Assembly: GCA_007129335.1 (NCBI GenBank)
Contig: SKVS01000169.1
Coordinates: forward strand, 1 to 7,673
Reading direction: 5' to 3'
From: Spirochaetaceae bacterium
GTDB taxonomy: Bacteria > Spirochaetota > Spirochaetia > DSM-27196 > Salinispiraceae
DNA: 7,673 nt
The position numbers and the translations under genes are program-made. Each line of letters opens with the position of its first letter. Position 1 is the first letter of the stretch. The notes beneath the pieces were generated by a model. It was not told where the DNA came from. It worked only from the letters and a program-made list of their open reading frames with translations, and did not search any database. Below, in pieces: positions 6,164 through 7,673 of this stretch.

Positions 6164-7099
6164 TTATTTTTTCCTCCCATACCCGTGGGGATGGGCCTGC
6201 ATATAGGTTTGTCGTAATTTTTCTATGGTTACATGGGTATATACCTGGGTTGTACTCAGGTTGGTATGACCCAATAGTTCCTGAACAACCCGAATATCCG
6301 CTCCCCGGTTCATTACATGGGTAGCAAAACTATGTCGCAACCCGTGGGGGCTCAAACTCTTAGCTATTCCCATTTGTAAAGCCCGGTTGCTAACAATATA
6401 CTGAATCCCTCGAATGCTGAGGGGCTCTCCCTTAATATTTATGAATAAAAAACCATCCCTTTGATCCCGGGTAAATCCGGTGAATTTCATTTCCCTGGCA
6501 AGCAGGTATCTGTTCAGTATATGCTTTGCTGACTTACCCAAAAAAACATACCGTTCTTTTCGGCCTTTTCCCAACACCTTTACCCGACCCTTTCCAAGAT
6601 CCATATCTCCCAGCTTTACCTGGGCCACCTCGCTAACCCGGGCTCCGGTAGAATAAAAGAACTCAAATAAGGCCGAATCCCGAAGTTCCTTGAATTCAGT
6701 CCCTTCATTTTCCTGGGTAAGCAAGGGAATAATTTCATTTTCAAAAAGAAACTTGGGCAGATAACTGCGTACCTTCAAGCTCCGGGTATTCTGGAGAATG
6801 TCAAACAATGGACACCTGTCTTGGGGATTCTGACCTAAGAATAACCGATCCAGATATTTCGCGTACCCCCGCAAAGCCGAGAGCTTTCGATTTATTGACC
6901 GGGGAGATAAACCTTCCCGGGCACCCCAGGTTATAAAACTGCGAATATCTGAATGGGTGAGTTCGGACTCTTGAATCTCATGGGCGAACATCCAACGCTC
7001 AAAATCCTCCAGATCTTTCTGGTAACTTTTACCGGTATGGTCAGATGCACCCCGCACTGCCCTCATGTACTCCAGGTACTCCCCTTTATGTGCCAACAT
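6164..7099 (-). CDS. xerC: XerC/CodV-type tyrosine recombinase
   Basis: A site-specific recombinase of the XerC/XerD family, expected to resolve chromosome dimers at dif. The 311 residues comprise an N-terminal core-binding SAM-like domain (about 1-90) and a catalytic domain. The active-site set is complete: Arg154 (STGARVSE), Lys178 (LGKGRKE), His252 and Arg255 (HGLRHSFATH), His278 (LLGHTNLSTTQ) and the nucleophile Tyr287 (VYTHV). In-frame ATGs exist at 7117, 7108 and 7099. I chose 7099 because GGGAGG (7110-7115) is ten bases upstream; that element overlaps or abuts the other two. Its position before hslVU matches codV of Bacillus, favouring a housekeeping Xer over a phage integrase. Whether it is XerC or the sole Xer of this genome cannot be told. 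Confidence 0.93.
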   Translation of the reverse strand: MLAHKGEYLEYMRAVRGASDHTGKSYQKDLEDFERWMFAHEIQESELTHSDIRSFITWGAREGLSPRSINRKLSALRGYAKYLDRLFLGQNPQDRCPLFDILQNTRSLKVRSYLPKFLFENEIIPLLTQENEGTEFKELRDSALFEFFYSTGARVSEVAQVKLGDMDLGKGRVKVLGKGRKERYVFLGKSAKHILNRYLLAREMKFTGFTRDQRDGFLFINIKGEPLSIRGIQYIVSNRALQMGIAKSLSPHGLRHSFATHVMNRGADIRVVQELLGHTNLSTTQVYTHVTIEKLRQTYMQAHPHGYGRKK

Positions 7100-7127
7100 G
7101 AACAACATACCTCCCATTAGGATACAC

Positions 7128-7673
7128 TCAGAACCACGAACCTATGAAATCCCTGGGGCTCGATACCAGGGAAGCGCAGCAGTAATCGCTGTTTTTCAGC
7201 TTTTGTGCGTATAAATCCCGAAGTAACCCAACCCAGTGAATGACTGCCTCCCTATTCTGCTCCAGGGCAAAATCCAGGGTATGCAATGCACCCGATCCCG
7301 GCGGGGCATCAATAATTACCACACCCTTCGAGAGCCCGGAAATAATCCGGTTTCGCTGGATAAAACGGTATGCCAGGGGTTTATCCCCAGGATTAAATTC
7401 GCTGACAACACAGCCGCCCAACTGTATTAGTCTTCCAGCAAGCCGCCGGTTTCCCAGGGGAGAAACTTCCAGCACCCCTGAAGCCAACACACCAATTCCC
7501 AGTCCTCCCTGGGCAACCACACCCCGATGGACCAGGCCGTCTATACCGTAAGCCAAACCTGAGACTACGGTCAGACCCAGGTTCGCACATTCCACACCAA
7601 AAACATAGGCGGCGTGGCGGGCCAGCTCGAGGGGTTTTCGCGTCCCTACCACCCCGAGGGTCCTCCCATGAAA
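7128..7673 (-). CDS. dprA: DprA/Smf family protein (5' end beyond window)
   Basis: DprA binds single-stranded DNA and loads RecA during natural transformation; many non-competent bacteria also keep it. The visible 181 residues form most of the Rossmann-like domain: VVGTRKPLE, SGLAYGIDGLVHRG, GVLASGV, VSEFNPGDKPLAYRFIQRNRIISGLSKGVVIIDAPPGSGALHTLDFAL. The frame stays open to the window edge, so the N-terminus is missing; a GTG at 7652 is probably internal. The protein departs from typical DprA: the usual SGSLIT is GSGALHT, and the vPG motif after the last strand is VIHWVGL. It ends at SSPRDFIGSWF without the usual C-terminal winged-helix domain. It may be a divergent Smf/Smg as in other spirochaetes. 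It is followed after 28 nt by xerC. Confidence 0.85.
   Translation of the reverse strand, partial: FHGRTLGVVGTRKPLELARHAAYVFGVECANLGLTVVSGLAYGIDGLVHRGVVAQGGLGIGVLASGVLEVSPLGNRRLAGRLIQLGGCVVSEFNPGDKPLAYRFIQRNRIISGLSKGVVIIDAPPGSGALHTLDFALEQNREAVIHWVGLLRDLYAQKLKNSDYCCASLVSSPRDFIGSWF

Noticed and set aside
1..7673. tRNA, rRNA, CRISPR array, insertion sequence or att site
   Set aside because: No spaced direct-repeat array, transposase, terminal inverted repeats or tRNA-like cloverleaf was seen. The xer-family gene is in a conserved housekeeping context, not an integrative element.

Overview
The window is a single-strand gene cluster. All nine genes are on the minus strand, so in transcription order (high to low coordinate) they read dprA/smf (5' end off the window) - xerC/codV - hslV - hslU - flgB - flgC - fliE - [394-nt non-coding gap] - fliF - fliG (3' end off the window). 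The order recombinase, two-part protease, then proximal rod and MS-ring genes resembles the flgB operon of spirochaetes (Borrelia, Treponema) and, from memory, the smf...codV-clpQ-clpY-codY-flgB...fliG block of Bacillus. The FlgB, FlgC and FliE sequences and the absence of codY fit a Spirochaetales member better than a Firmicute, possibly a free-living Spirochaeta-like organism. That assignment is inference; no rRNA is present.

Region by region: 7128-7673 encodes the C-terminal part of a divergent, short DprA-family protein. 6164-7099 encodes a XerC-type tyrosine recombinase with its full catalytic set. 5600-6148 and 4092-5603 encode the HslV peptidase and HslU unfoldase, coupled by an ATGA stop/start overlap; HslU carries an unusually long, repeat-bearing low-complexity insertion. 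3619-4038 (FlgB), 3156-3614 (FlgC) and 2783-3109 (FliE) are the proximal rod and the rod/MS-ring adaptor. 2389-2782 has no convincing gene but does have regulatory-looking structure. 682-2388 is FliF (MS ring) and 1-678 the first 226 residues of FliG (rotor/switch).

Most genes are tightly packed. Strong GGAGG-type ribosome binding sites are often buried in the last codons of the preceding gene (hslV/hslU, flgB/flgC, fliF/fliG), so one long polycistronic transcript is likely, with its main promoter upstream of the window. The fliE-fliF gap breaks this pattern. It holds a good sigma-70-like promoter (TTTACA-17-GATAAT) overlapped by a perfect 11-bp inverted repeat, then a leader of about 220 nt with an 11-bp hairpin that pairs fully only in the fliF-sense RNA. 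I infer that fliF-fliG and the genes beyond can be transcribed separately from the rod genes and perhaps regulated on their own. This is the best candidate in the window for something undescribed; the coding regions are mostly conventional. Second-tier oddities are the HslU insertion, a possible slippery site inside hslU, and the reduced DprA.
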